Below are positions 44,560 through 55,801 of a stretch of DNA of 64,000 nucleotides, in pieces; position 1 is the stretch's first letter, and each line of letters opens with the position of its first letter. Origin of the DNA: Alternaria dauci (lineage: Eukaryota > Ascomycota > Dothideomycetes > Pleosporales > Pleosporaceae); contig NC_091278.1 in NCBI RefSeq assembly GCF_042100115.1, positions 682,001-746,000 on the forward strand. The letters run 5' to 3'. The notes beneath the pieces are model-generated. The model saw only the letters and a list, made by a program, of their open reading frames with translations, did no database searches and was not told the origin of the DNA. The translations under genes were made by a program, and so were the position numbers.

Positions 44560-46277
44560 AGCCAATAGACTCCTAAAGTTTTCCGAGAGTGAAGACTGGG
44601 AGTGGTGAAATATCCCACCATCTAGGCATCATCTCCTTTTGTTTTGTTTTCCTATCTGTATCGCGGTGGTTGTATTTGACAATCCATATAGCGGTCAAGC
44701 CACATCTAAAGTCGTCTCTCTTGCATACGGGCTGGGCCATATCTGCTCACAACGCCCGTGATTTTTACGAATCTTTCTTTGTGTTTATTTTTAGTATTCG
44801 GTGTATAGAAAGATCTGATACAAGCTCTTGTAATCTCATGCAAGCGGTAAGCCTGGGGCTCGCGGACACATACACACAACTATCTTTTCTGCTATCGTCA
44901 AGTGGGGTGAAGGAGAAGGCTGGAAAGGAACTGCAAGGAATGGAGTGTGGAGTTGGAAATGGAATGTGAAATAAGATGTAGAGAAGAAGTGAATACCAAA
45001 ACCAAACTGTTACATGCGCGGCTCCATCTATCTGTTTGTGACAGCTGCCCAGAGAATGCCATATCTTGAGTCGAGGTAGCGCTGGGCTCGGCAATGGTGA
45101 TGCCATTGCCCAGAGCAGGGAGCACGGTACGTGCTGTTTTAGCTTTCGCCGATAAGCTCCTTGCCGCAGAAAGCTGCGAGCTGAACAGTTCTGCCGCACC
45201 GCCGCCCCAAAATGTTGGGACGACTGCGCATGTGTCACCCCTGAGCCAATACACTCTAGCAACATGTTGCATGAACAGTAACCTTTTGAACAAAGACGGA
45301 CGTTTCCCACAACGAAGCCATCAACGAGCCTAGGACAGTCTTGTACCTTCAAATCGCCCGACGCTGTTCCATTTCCAACAACCATGTCCCACACAAGAGA
45401 CGCGCTTTTTTTTCCGCCGAACGCCTCCGGTTAAGTCGATCTCCCGAGGACTTTGCTTTGGGGGGTTGTGCCCTTTTTGTGGCGCGCGCCCGCCAGGGCT
45501 TGGGGCCGCTTGTACCTGCGTCACGACTGCAGACTACACTATTCTGGGCGCCGCGGTAGCAATCTAGCCGGCTACCAAGAGCCGGTTTATCTCTAGGACT
45601 GCTCTTTTCGATAATGCTAACGTGCATGGTGCAGGTGTAGCGTGGGATGATGTGGATTATAGATTATTTATCGTTATCTCGGTAAACTGCGAGTTTTGCT
45701 CTATATACCTAGAGAGGGCTTGTGGTTTTGACGTTTGACGGCGTTGGAAGCTAAGCTTGCGCAGATACTATTTGGAGAGAAGGGAGACGCTCCTGGGTAC
45801 CTAGGTATACACTTTCTTCTTCGTCTTCTTCATCTTCATCATCTTTCTTTTCCGAGTCCTTGGGTTGGGTGTGCGATAGACCGTTTGTTAATTCCAGTAT
45901 TCGTCCTCGAGTCGCAAAGGCGTTTTGTGGCTTGCGTTACGAGTCGCTTTCGTCTCTCTCCTAGTAGCTTTGGGATTTTTTCTTGGTGACCGAGCTATCT
46001 AGAAGAGAAGGAGGTCTTGTGCGAGGTACCACTGTTGCGCCGTCTTCTCGATCACGTCCTGCCTTCTACGTCGCCCACACGCATTTGCAACGAGAGAAGA
46101 GCGACCCTGAGTGGCGACGGCCAACCGTGTTACGACAGGATATTCGACGTCAATATTGTTCGCGACCCGTTATAATATCGTTGGTAGCGAGTGCCCTGAT
46201 ACATACATCCGACGAACAATCGAATTTCGATATCGTTACGCTCCAAAACACTTCAACCCACCGACCTCACCGCAACC
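44560..46277. other. Gene-poor gap FLC to GH128
   Basis: About 1.7 kb with 3' UTR of FLC at left and the promoter and leader of the GH128 gene at right (TATAATA near 46168). ORFs are short and conflicting. Confidence 0.5.
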
Positions 46278-47280
46278 ATGCGACGCACCACACTCTTTTC
46301 CGCTACAACGGCACTTCTCACTAGTACCACAACCGCACAAGTCACAGCATCAACATCGTCAAAACGCGGCCTCTGCTACGTACCCTCTGCAGACCATCCC
46401 GACGACGACAGGATATGGACAACCGGCTTATCGCCACCAACATGGTACTACAACTACCAAAAGGAGCCCTCAGCAGCCTACGCCAACAACCCAGACATGC
46501 AATTCGTCCCCATGCTCTGGGGCGCCAGTGACAGCGACACTGGAACCCCCTTCCTCGACTCCGTCAAGCAGCAAATCGCCGACGGAGCAAACATAACCTA
46601 CGTCCTCGGCTTCAACGAGCCCGACGGCGGCCACAGCACCGGTGGTTCCAACCTCGCCGTCACGACCGCAGCCGCTCGCTGGAAAGCCGAAATCGAGCCT
46701 CTAAAGGAACTCGGCGTCAAGCTAGGTGCGCCAGCTGTTACCGGCGCAGAGTCTGGCTGGCAGTGGTTGGAAAACTTCTTCAACGAGTGTGATGGCGGGT
46801 GTAACCCTGATTTCATACCTGTACATTGGTACGGAAACTTTGAGGGCATGATGAGCCATGTTGGACAGGTTACGACCAAATGGCCCAATCTGACGGTTTG
46901 GGTTACCGAGTATGGATACCCGAATCAGCCGCTCGAGGCGACGCAGACGTTCTATAATCAGAGTGCTCAGAGCTTTGATAGCTGGCCGTGAGTACTGCTT
47001 CTAGTTAACTTTGTATGAGAAGAGGATACGGGCTAACGGTATGGTCAGCAACATTACACACTACTCCTACTTTGGCGCCTTCCGCTCTGATGTCAGCAAC
47101 GTGGGCAGCAACGCTGCTATGCTCACCCAGGATGGCGAATTGACCGATATTGGATCTTGGTATATGGGTGGTGCGGCCACGAACAACGTCCCTGAGGCTT
47201 CCGGTGCTTCCATGATGGGATATGCACCGGACGCTGTTGCGCTAAGCTTGATGGCCGCCATATGGGTTTCCTTGGTTTAG
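46278..47280 (+). CDS. GH128 endo-beta-1,3-glucanase, likely GPI-anchored
   Basis: Exons 46278-46987 and 47049-47280 with a 61-bp intron (GTGAGT...GGTCAG) give 313 residues. A signal peptide spans about 1-20. The Asl1-like glycoside hydrolase (GH128) domain starts at KRGLCYVPSADHPDDD. Two glutamates stand in family positions: Glu114 in GFNEPD (acid/base) and Glu211 in WVTEYGYPN (nucleophile). VHWYGNF lies between, and the spliced NITHYSYFGAFRSD after the intron. The C-terminus ends in a Ser/Ala/Gly-rich stretch and a hydrophobic tail (AVALSLMAAIWVSLV), a GPI-anchor signal. GH128 enzymes cut beta-1,3-glucan; a role in wall remodelling at the cell surface is inferred. Confidence 0.92.
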
Positions 47281-48006
47281 TGCTGAGAGGGTGTGTGGGC
47301 AACTGCACTTACGAGGACATCCTCCTGCCTTTGGTCAGAGTGCGGTAACAGTGTAGCTGCTTCGCCAGGAACATCTGACAAAATGCTATGGTGCAGCTGG
47401 TTGGAGAAAGCTATTCTTAGGCTATGGAGTTGCCGAGGTGTTCAGGCGTTGTTATCGTTTAGACATTATGAATAGACTAGGTCTGTCCTGGTCATATGCT
47501 ATAAAGTCATGCAAGTATGACTCTTGTTTCCCAATTCGTTCATGTCGAGTAAAGATAAGGGGCAGTGTGCTATGGGGCCTACATACTGCAGAGACCACTT
47601 GTGATGACCGGGTAATTCACGCGGTGAAGTCCAGTACCCATGCGTCCGATATGACCAGTCAAGCATTATGCATTTGATATAAGGACTGTCGCGTATGTTA
47701 GTGCTCGATTGTGCTTGTCAGTGATCCTGCAGAACAGCTCACGCTTTCCCGTCTTACGGTGTCGTATGTAAGATCAAGTGAAGCATTCATGGGACGTGTG
47801 GGGTATAGCAAAGAACAACGAAGGGGATGGGGCAAGGGTGCTAGACATCAGCCCGGTCTCTCACGTCATCACCAGGCATCACGAAACTTTGTCCAATCGT
47901 TCCAGGAAACACTCAGTCTTGCTTTTGTGTGCTGTTGCTATTCTGGCTTTCTACAACACGCTTGCATCCAGTTCCCTTTCTTGTATCTCCCATACTTTCA
48001 AGATGT
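47281..48006. other. Convergent intergenic region
   Basis: 726 bp of 3' flanks between GH128 (plus) and the small secreted protein gene (minus). Nothing recognisable. Confidence 0.55.
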
Positions 48007-48438
48007 TCAGGCGACACGGGCAGTGACAGGGACGACGACGTGGCCCTGGGCGGGAACCTTGCCCTGTCCGTACACGACCTGCTTGGTGGGCTTCTCGATG
48101 GTTTGTTGGATCTTCAGGGCTAAGGGAGGATATTAGTCTTGTTTCTCGTGTGCAAACGCGCGGTAGTTTAAAGGATACTTACAGCCGTCTGTTTGGGGCT
48201 CAACTGAGAATGTGTCTGGGTCGCACATGACGTCGAAGAGCATGCCCTTCTGCGACCAGCTGCACTTGGACTCGAGGCCCATTGGGTATTCCTCAGAAAC
48301 GAAGACTGCGGTGAGCTTGTAGTCTACGACCTGCTGGGTGCTGTCGTGGTAGGAGCGGGTGACGTTCCAAGCGGCCTGGATGGGGTTGCTGGCGCTGACA
48401 GAAGCAGCAAGGGCGAGAAGAGGAAGTGTGAAGTGCAT
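48007..48438 (-). CDS. Small secreted protein
   Basis: Exons 48438-48183 and 48119-48007 with a 63-bp intron (GTAAGT...CCCTTAG) join in phase to 122 residues. MHFTLPLLALAASVSA is a clean signal peptide. The mature part (about 106 residues) has only two cysteines, Cys59 and Cys72 (SKCSW and VMCD), which could form one disulfide, and one NVT sequon. The C-terminus after the intron (KIQQTIEKPTKQVVYGQGKV) is Lys/Val-rich. No known domain. Size, secretion and a strong TATA-type promoter fit a candidate effector or hydrophilic secreted protein, but function is unknown. An unspliced reading would replace the tail after residue 85. Confidence 0.8.
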
Positions 48439-49875
48439 GGCGGCGATTGTAGTAGGTGGTTTGTGTGGTTATCGTTGGGTTGTTGTTGAGCTTGTTGAGA
48501 TGAGAAGCTGGGTAGAGACTAAGGCGGAGTAGTTATATATTCCAACGTCTCGTATTCAGACGTCAGAAGTATCCACGTTACGTCGTTATCAAGCTCGGTG
48601 GTTAGTGTGTTGCATTGACCAACGCACAGTTGATACGAAGGAGTCGTGAGGCACTTGCATGGATACCATAGTCAAGAGACGGTGAGGGTTCGTGTTCTTG
48701 CTTGCCATTAAGGGATCGTCTCGTTGATCCAACTGCACGGACATTGTACTGGACGTCTCTGAAGTTGTCGCACAATTTTCGGAGTAGATGCGTGGCATAT
48801 ACGTCCAGCTACTCACCAACATGCTTTCTGATAAACTATGTCATGGGAGACATAAAAATAACAGGTATGTTACGTTATTATTAGTTCATTTGTGCTAACC
48901 ATTGAGAGAAAAAAGGGGCCCACAAGGATGTGCAGGGAGCTCCGGTTTCCTCGTGTACACCCGGGGAAGTCGGAAAGGTGCTACCGTAGTTACGGCCGTA
49001 AAAGCTTGTCCGATGGAAGGCGAGAAACTTTGGAAGCTTCTCCTTGCGAACGTGCTGGCCCACAGCTAGACATGTGTCTCGTGTATAACGAACGTGATTT
49101 TGCGCCCAAAGATGGGACGTAGGCGATTCTGACCTAAGCCGAAGTAGAGGCGGAAACAAATAGTCTGCTGTTCCCTGGCCAGTTGGAACTGCCGAAATCC
49201 AGCCCGCGACGACATGCTACCCTCCACACGCCATATGACAATGATATGAACAGCTCCGCTGTAGCGGACTACTCAGGTGGTAGAGGACCGAAGACGTTGT
49301 TCTGCTCTGCCCGTTTCTCGCCAATTTTTTTTTACTACTATTCGAGGGGCGGTGAGGTGCAGCGGTGAAAGCATCCTCTGCTCTTCGCACCCGAGCCCTG
49401 ACAAGGTTCGTTGCTGGAACATGGATAAGTTGGGTGTTCCGGAAATTTGGGGGTGCGTTGAGAACATGGGTTTATGAACAAGAAGACAGGCGGCATAACC
49501 TCGGCCCGCAGTCTGTGGCATCTCATTGGCTGCCAGATTCGTACGAAGAGTACTCCCCTAGCATACCAGTACAGCGCAACGCGCAGGACGTGGTGGATAA
49601 GGTAAGAATAGACACAAGAACTAGGGATGATGGAGGAGGCACATGTACTGAGGCACCAAAGTGAACCCATTACTCTTCCCTAACCATCCACACCTTACTG
49701 ACCTTACATTACAGCGAAAGAAGCTGCTGGTATAAAACTCAACCGAGTTTAAGAGATATTGGTTATTTGAATTTATAGGTGTAGCGTCTGTAAGCGTAGG
49801 TATATACAAATTTCAAAAGACAAGATCAAACTCCCAGGTCCAAGCTGGAACCACCTCATACTCAACATCACCCAT
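48439..49875. other. Gap between secreted protein and GH81 genes
   Basis: About 1.4 kb. The left end is the small secreted protein promoter, the right end the GH81 3' flank. A T9 run lies near 49325. No other supported feature. Confidence 0.5.
48533..48539 (-). promoter_or_regulatory. TATA box of small secreted protein gene
   Basis: TATATAA on the minus strand, about 95 bp upstream of the ATG at 48438, the expected distance for a filamentous-fungal core promoter. A CT/T-rich leader follows. Confidence 0.55.
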
Positions 49876-52802
49876 CTAGAGAGCCAATTCCCACAGGCTT
49901 TTTCCGTCCGCTCTTCTGTCTGTTGCGTCAGTATCAGCGACTATGGCAACCATAGCAGGTTCCGTAGGCGTCGAAGTAGGCGTTGGTTCAACACCAGATC
50001 GTGTAGGCCAGTTGAATCCCGAAGACCAAGCCGGTCTAGTACTAGAAGGAGTAGGCCAATTGAGCCCAGAAGACCAAGTACTATATTCAGCAACAGCTTG
50101 CGACCCACGTGCCTCAATCTTCTGTGCAGAGCCCAACGGCAACACTGGACCAGCATAATCCATCTGCAGATCCCGTTGTGTACCAACTTCATTCGCAGCC
50201 AATAGGGCCGCTGAGTAAGCCAGATACCATGTGCGACTTGCGCCTCCATCGAGTTGTTCGTTAAAGTTTTGGTTGGCGAAGAAATCGTACGAGGCTTGTG
50301 GATCGAATAATGCTTGGTTGGCTTTCAGGATGCTTTTCCAGCCGCCTTGGACTTGTTCAGCGCGTCCGTTGTCAAAATATGTGTCCCACTCTTCTTGGGC
50401 GAATTGCCGGCGACGAGTATAGGCGGACGAGGGATTTAGAGGAATCATGTGTATGCCCTCGATGTATTCAATGTTTCCTCCAAAGTACGTGGTATGATCG
50501 ATCTTGTTCTCAAAGAGAATGCCCGTAGCTTTGTTCTTGACGAAGCCTGGAGGCTGGTTCACGTTGTCGGCCTCCATAAGGAAGTAGTTCTTGATACTAC
50601 GCGCTTGCACGGCGAGTTGCAAGTTTCCGCGAGCCTCCATGTTTGGATCCTGGATGACCCTGCCCCACATCTTGACCGCGTAAGACGCGAAGGTATCCTC
50701 GGATGTTGACTCCTGGTCCTTTCCATCACCGGACTCAAAAAGGCCCTTGGCCCACGAGTGACCATGAAACCAATCAAATGAGCGCTGGAACGGGAAATGC
50801 TCGTCGGCTACTGGGTTAGCAAAATCGCGTACAAGGGAGTTGACCCAAGCTTTGTTGCTACCTTGACCCAGCCATGTAGAGTCAAGATGTCCGATGACGG
50901 CGGCAGTATACACAAAGTACCCGTAATGGAAGTGGTGATCATTGTATAGCGTGTTTCCGAAGTCGAGCCCGAGGTCTCCTGAGTAGCTGGCGCCTGACAC
51001 GATGCCCTTCCAAACCTGATCGTAGACGAGTGGCTCAGGCTGAGTGTTGTTGACAAAGACGTTGAAGGCGTCCTTGAGGCGATTTAAACCGGCCGCAGCA
51101 TATTGGCTGTTGCCTGTCATGCTGTTCATCGTGTAGATGATGGTAGCAAACTTGGCCAGAGCTTTACCGGAGTAGTACATGCTATTTAGCGATGTCTGCG
51201 ATATCATGTTCTGGCTGAGCTCAGCTATGCCAGCTTGGTTAATGAGTGCAAGAGCCTGTGAGTTCACATTGATATTCTCCGAGCCCCCTGCTGCGGTCGG
51301 ATTCTTAGCCCATGGGGCGAAGCCAATGTTGTTAGGAAGGTCGTTCTCCACCATGGTCATCCGATCGGCGACGATGACTCGTGCAAAGCCTTTAGTGGTC
51401 GTAACAAGTGTGATATCCTTCAAACTGGCAGCTGTCTGTTGGTCGAAAGACTCGACGTGGTGAGGTAACGCATACATAAGCAGCGGTCGGTCCACTAGGC
51501 CACCTTTGGCCCAACCTATCGTGTAACTTCCAAAAGCCCCATTGACTGTTGCAGAGATAGTCGCATTGATAGCGTAAACTCCGGCACTATAATCAAATGT
51601 CCTCTCTATTGCCTCGCCAGATGGGTTCTTGGTGACTTGGATTTTGCCCACGAAGTTGTCGGGACCAGTGATTGTAAGGCCGTCATCCAATACAAAGGGG
51701 GGCGTACCTACGGATCCGTCTGAAGTAACGTACAAGAGCCAGTGTGAGCCATCGTTGAGTACAATTCGGTACTTGTCAGTGTCTCCGTTGACCAACTCGA
51801 CCCAGTCCAGAGAGAGAAAGAAGACGGTAGTTTTGATCACCGGCTTCGCCCTATCGTAAATAGCGGTGACCATGCCCATACCCTGAACAACGGGAAGAGA
51901 CATCAAGATGCGAGTACCTTGGAGGTTGTTTGGTCGCAAGTTCACCCATGTCGAGAACATCCCCAAGCGCTCAAGAGAAAGGGAGGTATCGGATGTCAAC
52001 TCCGCAGCGGTCAGTATGATATGATGAATACCAATTGGCGAGATGAAGAACTGCGTGTTGTTCGCATCAGGAACGAAAGCAAACTTGTCTCGCGTCGTGT
52101 GACTAATGGCAACACCTGCAACAGCAAGGGGTCCACATCAGCATAAGCTCATCCTCAGCGCGTGAAGTACGTACCATAAGAACCACCATCGCGGCGATTG
52201 TCCCATGACAAGGAGTAAGGGTGTGTCCAGGTCGAGAAAGACTGGCTACCCAGGAAGAAGTTTGCGTAAAATTTATTCGTCTGAATTGGTACGTCCTTGT
52301 CGTCAATGTGTTGCTTCTGGACAGGATGATTTGCTCTCGAAGGTATGGCTGGCGGAGGCGCCCCGGTCGCAATGGGTTGGAAGATGTTGGACGAAGCTGG
52401 GTTGAATGGTGCTTTGGGGCCGGGGCTCAGAGGCGTTGAGTTAGGGCACAGTGGCTTGGTGGCGGTTGTAGTGCCCGGACCGTCGGCTGGATCTTGTGTG
52501 AAACCACCCGAGGGAAGGCCTGTCAGAAAGCTCTGTTGGCAGTTAGTTTCTGCATCTTCAGGAAGGTCTTGCAAGGATCTATGCAGATTGTCACGTACCC
52601 CAGAATTTAATGATTCGCCAGTGGGAGAGGCCGACTGCAACGTTGTAATCGCCGTGCTATAGCTTGTAGTAATTGAGACATCCGTCAGGGTTATTTCACG
52701 GGCTATGATTCCATCTGCGTCTCTTTTCGCTCCTCCACGTGCGGGCAGACTGCGAACGAAGGAGAGATGGGCTAGCGCCAGCAGCAAGGATGCCAGGTGC
52801 AT
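49876..52802 (-). CDS. GH81 endo-beta-1,3-glucanase
   Basis: Preferred exons 52802-52599, 52532-52175 and 52115-49876 give 933 residues. A signal peptide (about 1-18) is followed by a Ser/Thr/Pro-rich N-terminal region. The GH81 catalytic region starts near IQTNKFYANFFLGSQS and includes THPYSLSWD. Conserved active-site segments are RSFDWFHGHSWAKG and KDQESTSEDTFASYAVKMWG, with two Glu four residues apart as in yeast Eng2. The tail has a duplicated motif, WSSGLNWPT then WSSGFNWPT, in Ser/Thr/Pro context. GH81 enzymes hydrolyse beta-1,3-glucan in septum or wall remodelling, or in attack on other fungi. The 66-bp first intron (GTACGT; CTAACT; CAACAG) is stop-free and in frame; if not spliced the protein has 955 residues. 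Confidence 0.92.
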
Positions 52803-52971
52803 TATGCTGGCAGCCGGATGTGTTCAAACGAACGACAAATGGAGAAACGGGTGCTGTCCTGAAACTCAAGTATAGTACGCGTATATGTTTTGAATAGGAG
52901 TTTGATGAAGGAGTGTGTTGAATGATGGATGGCGACTCAGTGAAGAATGCCCGGTTGCAGAGGGAGACGAA

Positions 52972-52978
52972 ATATATA
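52972..52978 (-). promoter_or_regulatory. TATA-like element of GH81 gene
   Basis: TATATAT on the minus strand about 170 bp upstream of the GH81 start codon, with a T/C-rich leader between. Confidence 0.4.
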
Positions 52979-54340
52979 AGCTGGGAAGGTGAGCCATAAG
53001 ATCCTTAGCCCATGGGGTGTTTTACAGAGTAGTCATCGTTCGTGATCACTATAGGAAGGTCGGTATGTACACTAAGACATCAAGCCCAGGTGTGAAGAGT
53101 GGACAGTCTAAGCGTGGCTAGATTGCTTCAGTAAGTTCCCCACAAGAGACATACCTCGCCCCGCATTACACAAGACTCTTGGGTACCTGAAGCCTCATCA
53201 TACGCAGTCTCCCAGAGCCAACCCCTCGGATGCTTTAGCTAACAAAATTACTGTGGCGTCTGGTCGTCCCGTAAAATCTTCACTAGTAACGATTAACACT
53301 CGTTGAGATAAGTCCTTTGACCCAGACAATGGTGTCATAAAATTCTGGGTACGGATTAGATGTTCATACAGCGAGGTATGTGGCGCAAAAATAGTGGCCG
53401 TAGGCACATACAGAACTTAATTGGTTAGTAGATACACGGAGTATGGTCTCCATATATGTGGGATCATGGCTGGCTCGCATGATCGAAAAACTGGTTCGAG
53501 TCCTCAAAGGCTTACCCAAGGGGATATTGGGAGCGGTGAAGGTTCGCGCAGTGCTCACAAAGCGTTCGTGAGTAGTCGCCAATGATTTCGATTGTGCTCA
53601 AGGCGCATCGGTTCGCAAGGAGAGGTAAGACCAAATGTTTCCGAAAGAGACGAGGATGATGAAATTCGACAGGTGACCAACGTTTTTGATGCAGTCCTAA
53701 ACCAGGTTGGTTTTCTCGGCGTTTTCGTGGTCCTCGAGGAGCATGGAAAGTCCGAGTTGAAATTTGCGAACCCAAGCCCGTGATTCGAAATTCACGCTGG
53801 TCAAATGACACAACAATGCTGCTGTTGTCTTTTCGGTATGTTAATACAAGGATACTCACGTATGGTTATTGTGGTTCAAAACCTAGAAATAATGTTCAGT
53901 AACCCTACAAGGACCCCGTGATACTACCCCCTGTCGGGCTTGACGAATCCAAGAAGTAATGATACCGGAAATGCAACCAGCAAATACCCAAGCGCAAGAA
54001 GCGTTGGACACAAGATCTCAGACTACCGAAGCCAAGGCCGGGGTCTCGGATATCGGTCTCGAGACTGCGGTGAGACACGCGCCTTCTGTTCCTGTGGGGA
54101 TATCTGCAGTGTGACAAGCGCACATGGTGGAGAGACCAGGCTGGTATGCACCCCAAACGGGTCCAGATGGCTCTCGTAGCTGCGCACTGTTTCTTGGCTT
54201 TTGACGCGATTTATGCTTGAGTCATAATAGTTGGCGGTGTGGATCATGGTAGCAAAGGAGTGTGGCGAGCATCACATGCATGAATTACATCGGAGAAGCT
54301 TCGCTCATAGCTCCGTCAAGGCGCACAGCCACAGATCCCT

Positions 54341-54348
54341 TGACGTCA
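54341..54348 (+). promoter_or_regulatory. CRE (TGACGTCA) upstream of WW gene
   Basis: A perfect ATF/CREB palindrome 182 bp before the chosen start codon of the WW-domain gene, a plausible stress-responsive bZIP site by position and sequence. Confidence 0.4.
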
Positions 54349-54529
54349 TCATGAATCGACGCCACTCTCTTTACCAAACAATGCTACCGCATTCACATAT
54401 AACGCAATAACCTACAATCTGTCCTCCCACAATAATCCCCTTTTCCCATTGGAACCTACCGTCTCAGGTGTACTACCAAGAGCGTCTTCCAACACACCTC
54501 ACCGCTTTCTACTACCTACCAATTCCACA

Positions 54530-55393
54530 ATGGCAACATCACATCCACCCAACGAGCCGCCGCCCAGCTACGAAGCTGCCATTTTCGACGCCGACCCTTC
54601 ACCTGGCTTACATCGTGTTTCCACCGATGGTCCTGCAGCACGTACCGAGCGTAATGGCATTCCACCCGACCGACGGCGCTCTATGGAGGACGAGATGCGC
54701 GAGCTACCTCCTGGCTGGGTACGTAGCTTTGACCCAGAGACTTCCCACCAGTTCTTCGTCGACACAAAGGCAAATCCTCCCCGTAGCATCTGGACACATC
54801 CCTACGACGACGAAGAGTTCCTTAACACGCTGAGCCCCGAAGAGCGTAAGAAGCACACTCGGATGCACAGGACCATGACACTGGAGGACCTCACAGCTGA
54901 GGATTCCGACGCCGAAGACCAACTCCCTCCGCGACCTACTTCCAAGGGCAAGGACGCTGCAGCTCCTGGTGAACTTACAGGCATACACAAGTTCTCCCGC
55001 AAGCTCAAGGACAAAATCACTGGTCAAACCCACCAAGAACGCGAACAAGCTCGGGTCCGCCGCGCAGAGCAAGAACGTCAAGCCTACCTCCAGCATCTCC
55101 GCACACGGCAAGCAATTATACGCGCCATGGAAACAGGCCAGCCGCAGTTACTAGGCAAGGACCGTCAGGGCAGGGACGTGTACATTGAGCCACCTCATGG
55201 TCCTTTTGCTCCGAGGGGAGCTTACGGGTACAACCCGTACGGCAGCCGCCAGTTCGGAAATCCAGGCGTACGGTATATGCGTCCGGCTGGACCGTACGGT
55301 AGGCCGTACGGATACGGCTATGGAGGTGGAGCTGGGCTACCCATCGCAGCTGGTTTCCTAGGTGGCGCCATGCTTGGTGGTGCACTATTTTAA
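54530..55393 (+). CDS. WW-domain protein with PPxY motif
   Basis: A single-exon model of 287 residues from the ATG at 54530 (context acaATGG); the frame allows 27 more upstream. PPSY at 11-14 is a PPxY ligand motif, as recognised by WW domains of Rsp5/Nedd4 ligases. The WW domain spans about 59-92, LPPGWVRSFDPETSHQFFVD, then the SIWTHP second half. After an acidic/Pro linker comes a basic helical stretch (REREQARVRRAEQERQAYLQ). The C-terminus is Gly/Tyr/Pro-rich (GPYGRPYGYGYGGG) and ends hydrophobic (AAGFLGGAMLGGALF), perhaps a membrane-associated segment. It is a likely adaptor in ubiquitin or trafficking pathways by inference; no direct functional evidence. Confidence 0.87.
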   Translation: MATSHPPNEPPPSYEAAIFDADPSPGLHRVSTDGPAARTERNGIPPDRRRSMEDEMRELPPGWVRSFDPETSHQFFVDTKANPPRSIWTHPYDDEEFLNTLSPEERKKHTRMHRTMTLEDLTAEDSDAEDQLPPRPTSKGKDAAAPGELTGIHKFSRKLKDKITGQTHQEREQARVRRAEQERQAYLQHLRTRQAIIRAMETGQPQLLGKDRQGRDVYIEPPHGPFAPRGAYGYNPYGSRQFGNPGVRYMRPAGPYGRPYGYGYGGGAGLPIAAGFLGGAMLGGALF

Positions 55394-55801
55394 GGGACTG
55401 GTAGCAACGATACCCTGTGCCAGGTGTCATTGGTCGAGCACGTGGCCATCGATATGACGACGAGCTTAGGCCATAGATGGAAAGACTTCTTCTAATGTCC
55501 TTGTCAGTGCCTGAGATATCCTTAGTAATGACTTACGAACTAAACATGATTACACCATGAACTCTGCCTTTACGTGCCTGCTGTTGTGTGAACTTACACC
55601 ATGACATTCTCTCAACACTATACATCTCAGAAAAGGCCATGTTCACCAAATACGTGTCGATATTCCAACACAGGCACCCTCTTCACGCTATAACTCCAAA
55701 GCCATGCAGCGAACAGTATCAAGCTTTGAGGCAAAAACATGGGGTATCTTATTGTAACTCCTAGCCCAAGTGCAAACCACAGTCACAACCCTTCTGGACC
55801 A
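55394..55801. other. Convergent intergenic region
   Basis: 408 bp of 3' flanks between the WW gene and SPC34. Nothing else seen. Confidence 0.6.

Larger units (their letters stand above)
52803..54529. other. Gap between GH81 and WW-protein genes
   Basis: About 1.7 kb. The GH81 promoter is on the left and the WW-gene promoter, with a CRE site at 54341-54348, on the right. The middle has short ORFs only. The frame of the WW gene is open from 54449 but the added residues are not conserved-looking. Confidence 0.5.

Noticed and set aside
53490..53505. GGTTCGAGTCC, resembling a tRNA B box
   Set aside because: Flanking bases do not form a T stem or acceptor stem, so no tRNA can be folded.
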